DNA of 64,000 nucleotides from NCBI RefSeq assembly GCF_001949145.1, contig NW_019091524.1:318186-382185 (forward strand), read 5' to 3'. Positions within the stretch are counted from its first letter, which is position 1. Each line of letters opens with the position of its first letter. Origin of the DNA: Acanthaster planci (taxonomy: Eukaryota; Echinodermata; Asteroidea; Valvatida; Acanthasteridae). Below the pieces are notes generated by a model. That model had not been told where the DNA came from and ran no database searches. It saw only the letters and a list, made by a program, of their open reading frames with translations. The position numbers and the translations under genes were made by a program. Below are positions 62,451-64,000 of this stretch, piece after piece.

Positions 62451-64000
62451 AACAATACACTGTTCTCAATGGATAAGAAGGGCACAAAGGAACCAGTCCA
62501 TTCCAGAGATGGTGGTTGCTATGCGAAAGCTTGCCCAGAATCACAAGGTAATGTATAGCATCAGTGTCTTTAGTCTGGGGAATTCAAATCGTTATGTTGA
62601 TGTGCAGTCAGATAACTCAGTGCACCAGATTTCATTCAAATTTAACTTGCAAATGGCTTATTCTTAACAGTACAAATGCATTCACTCTTGTGCACAATGC
62701 CAGGACAGAAATAAATCAGGACATATCTGTATCAATTCTACTCCCACTTATAATTCTGTACTTTCTCTCCCCCTCCCCTGCCTATACAACTACATTGTAT
62801 TTCAAATCATGGAGGTATCCAAATTACTTTAACAGCTACACAGACATGTATATGTGTAGCTTCCATAACTTAGTCTCACGTGCCACAATACCAGGGACGT
62901 TGAAAACTCATACAGTTATGAGTCAGAACAGAAAATGAAAAGGAATTACCTACCAGCACCAGCACCATCTACATCTTAAAAATGAATGCATACTTTTATA
63001 CACTCATGTACACATGTGCATGTTCACAAACACTGTACCTTACTGATAATAGTGATATGTGGCATTTTACATGTTGCAATAATTTCATATATGGAGGTCT
63101 GAGGGTGACAAACCGTAGATAATTTCATGTGCCTACCTGTGCAGTCAGATCAGAATCGGCCGCTCTTGTTCATTAAAATTCCACACTCATGAGTCATAGT
63201 TATGCTCTATGGCAATAGATTTGGTTCCAACCACGTGGAAGGATCTCCTGCACGATGCATCTATCTCCACTCCGTCCAGGCGCTGATTTCCTCAAGATAA
63301 TAATGCCATTCAGCCTGCGAGGCCTGAGGGGGGATGGCTTTGATCGCTGCCATGGCAACCCGGATAAATATTGGTACACACCCTCCAAGTGTTCCGAGTG
63401 GAGGTGTCTCAGGCCGAACATGACATCCTCTTTCCACTTCAAATAATTGTAATATCTTGTGGGGGGGGAGGGGGAGAAGATCACCGCAGGTGGCATCTTG
63501 ACGACTGTGATGCTGGAGAAATTAGACACTGAGCAAAGATGGTGGTTAACTGGGAAGAGTAGACCGCTCCTGGCACATCCTTGGATTTTTCTTAATAATT
63601 AGATTCAACCATTAATCAGAAGTGGATGTGTACTGGTCATGTACCGGTACTTGTACAGCCAGCATTGGGTGTTCACCGTTTGACAAGAATTGTACCAATA
63701 TATATGTACATGTACATACAAGCTGTGTTTTAACTTTGGAAACAACCACTACATTCAAGTACATGTATAAACTACATGTCCATGGTTAAAAAGAGACGAT
63801 TCTTAAGACATGTAAAATCATATTGAAATCGGAGGATTTGAGAGTGTTAGGGCTATAAAGTACTTGCATCATTTCTGGTTGGGTGCAATTATTTTCCTAT
63901 TTGTTGATGGCATGACTAAACAAACCTCAGCAGGTAATAAAACGTTCATTATCCAGGACGGAACCTATATGTACCGGTAACCACAAGTAATTACATGTAC
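62451..64000. other. Right end of window, mostly non-coding
   Basis: Apart from the GC-rich X-box block at 63210-63460 it is AT-rich DNA with more ACATGT and ACCGGTAC palindromes (63630-63720 and the last 40 bases). No exon is recognised. Confidence 0.6.
63210..63460. promoter_or_regulatory. GC-rich segment with an X-box (RFX-type) palindrome
   Basis: A block of higher GC content than its surroundings contains GTTGCCATGGCAGC (minus strand, about 63346-63359). This differs by one base from the ideal RFX X-box GTTGCCATGGCAAC. Long open frames run across it on both strands, which also allows a coding exon, but neither strand gives a recognisable protein. A conserved regulatory element of the nearby gene is a reasonable guess. 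Confidence 0.3.

Overview
The window is eukaryotic, from an invertebrate animal genome. It is intron-rich, with AT-rich non-coding DNA, short interspersed elements, many small inverted-repeat transposons and very frequent copies of the palindrome ACATGT/GTACATGTAC. The last feature, and its TACCGGTA variant, is common in marine invertebrates such as echinoderms, hemichordates and molluscs. I cannot fix the species. A 387-base run of N (10065-10451) marks a draft-assembly gap. No bacterial, phage or CRISPR content was seen.

One gene can be read with confidence. It is on the minus strand and encodes the invertebrate counterpart of MAP3K2/MAP3K3 (MEKK2/MEKK3). Ten coding exons lie between 20070 and 415, in decreasing coordinate order, and all nine splice junctions join in phase. 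They give 465 consecutive residues: an N-terminal helix-like segment, a PB1 domain split over three exons, a long Ser/Pro-rich linker with several short conserved blocks, and the first 50 or so residues of the kinase domain (glycine loop and catalytic lysine). Three exons (41, 56 and 89 bp) are too short to appear as long open frames and were found by homology plus splice signals and phase. The rest of the kinase domain lies beyond position 1. The initiator exon is not settled; two phase-compatible candidates are given (52853-52916 and about 21490-21700).

Region by region: 1-8.4 kb holds the kinase-start and linker exons with short introns. 6.7-8.1 kb has a tRNA-type SINE. 8.4-11.4 kb holds the assembly gap and a decayed LINE reverse-transcriptase tail. 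11.4-12.6 kb holds the PB1 exons. 12.6-20.1 kb is a large intron with a foldback element and a MITE, ending at the first recognised coding exon. 20-64 kb appears to be 5' intron or upstream DNA. It carries at least six more repeat elements, including a MITE nested inside another MITE (59.0-59.9 kb), a 13-bp minisatellite (45.9 kb), a hAT-like repeat patch (50.6-52.1 kb), an ACATGT-rich zone (60.9-62.5 kb) and a GC-rich segment with an RFX-type X-box (63.2-63.5 kb). I recognise no second protein gene and no RNA gene.

Nothing here amounts to a new biological system. The most useful results are the reconstructed gene model with its microexons, the changed PB1 C-terminal strand and expanded linker, and the set of intact-looking non-autonomous transposons.
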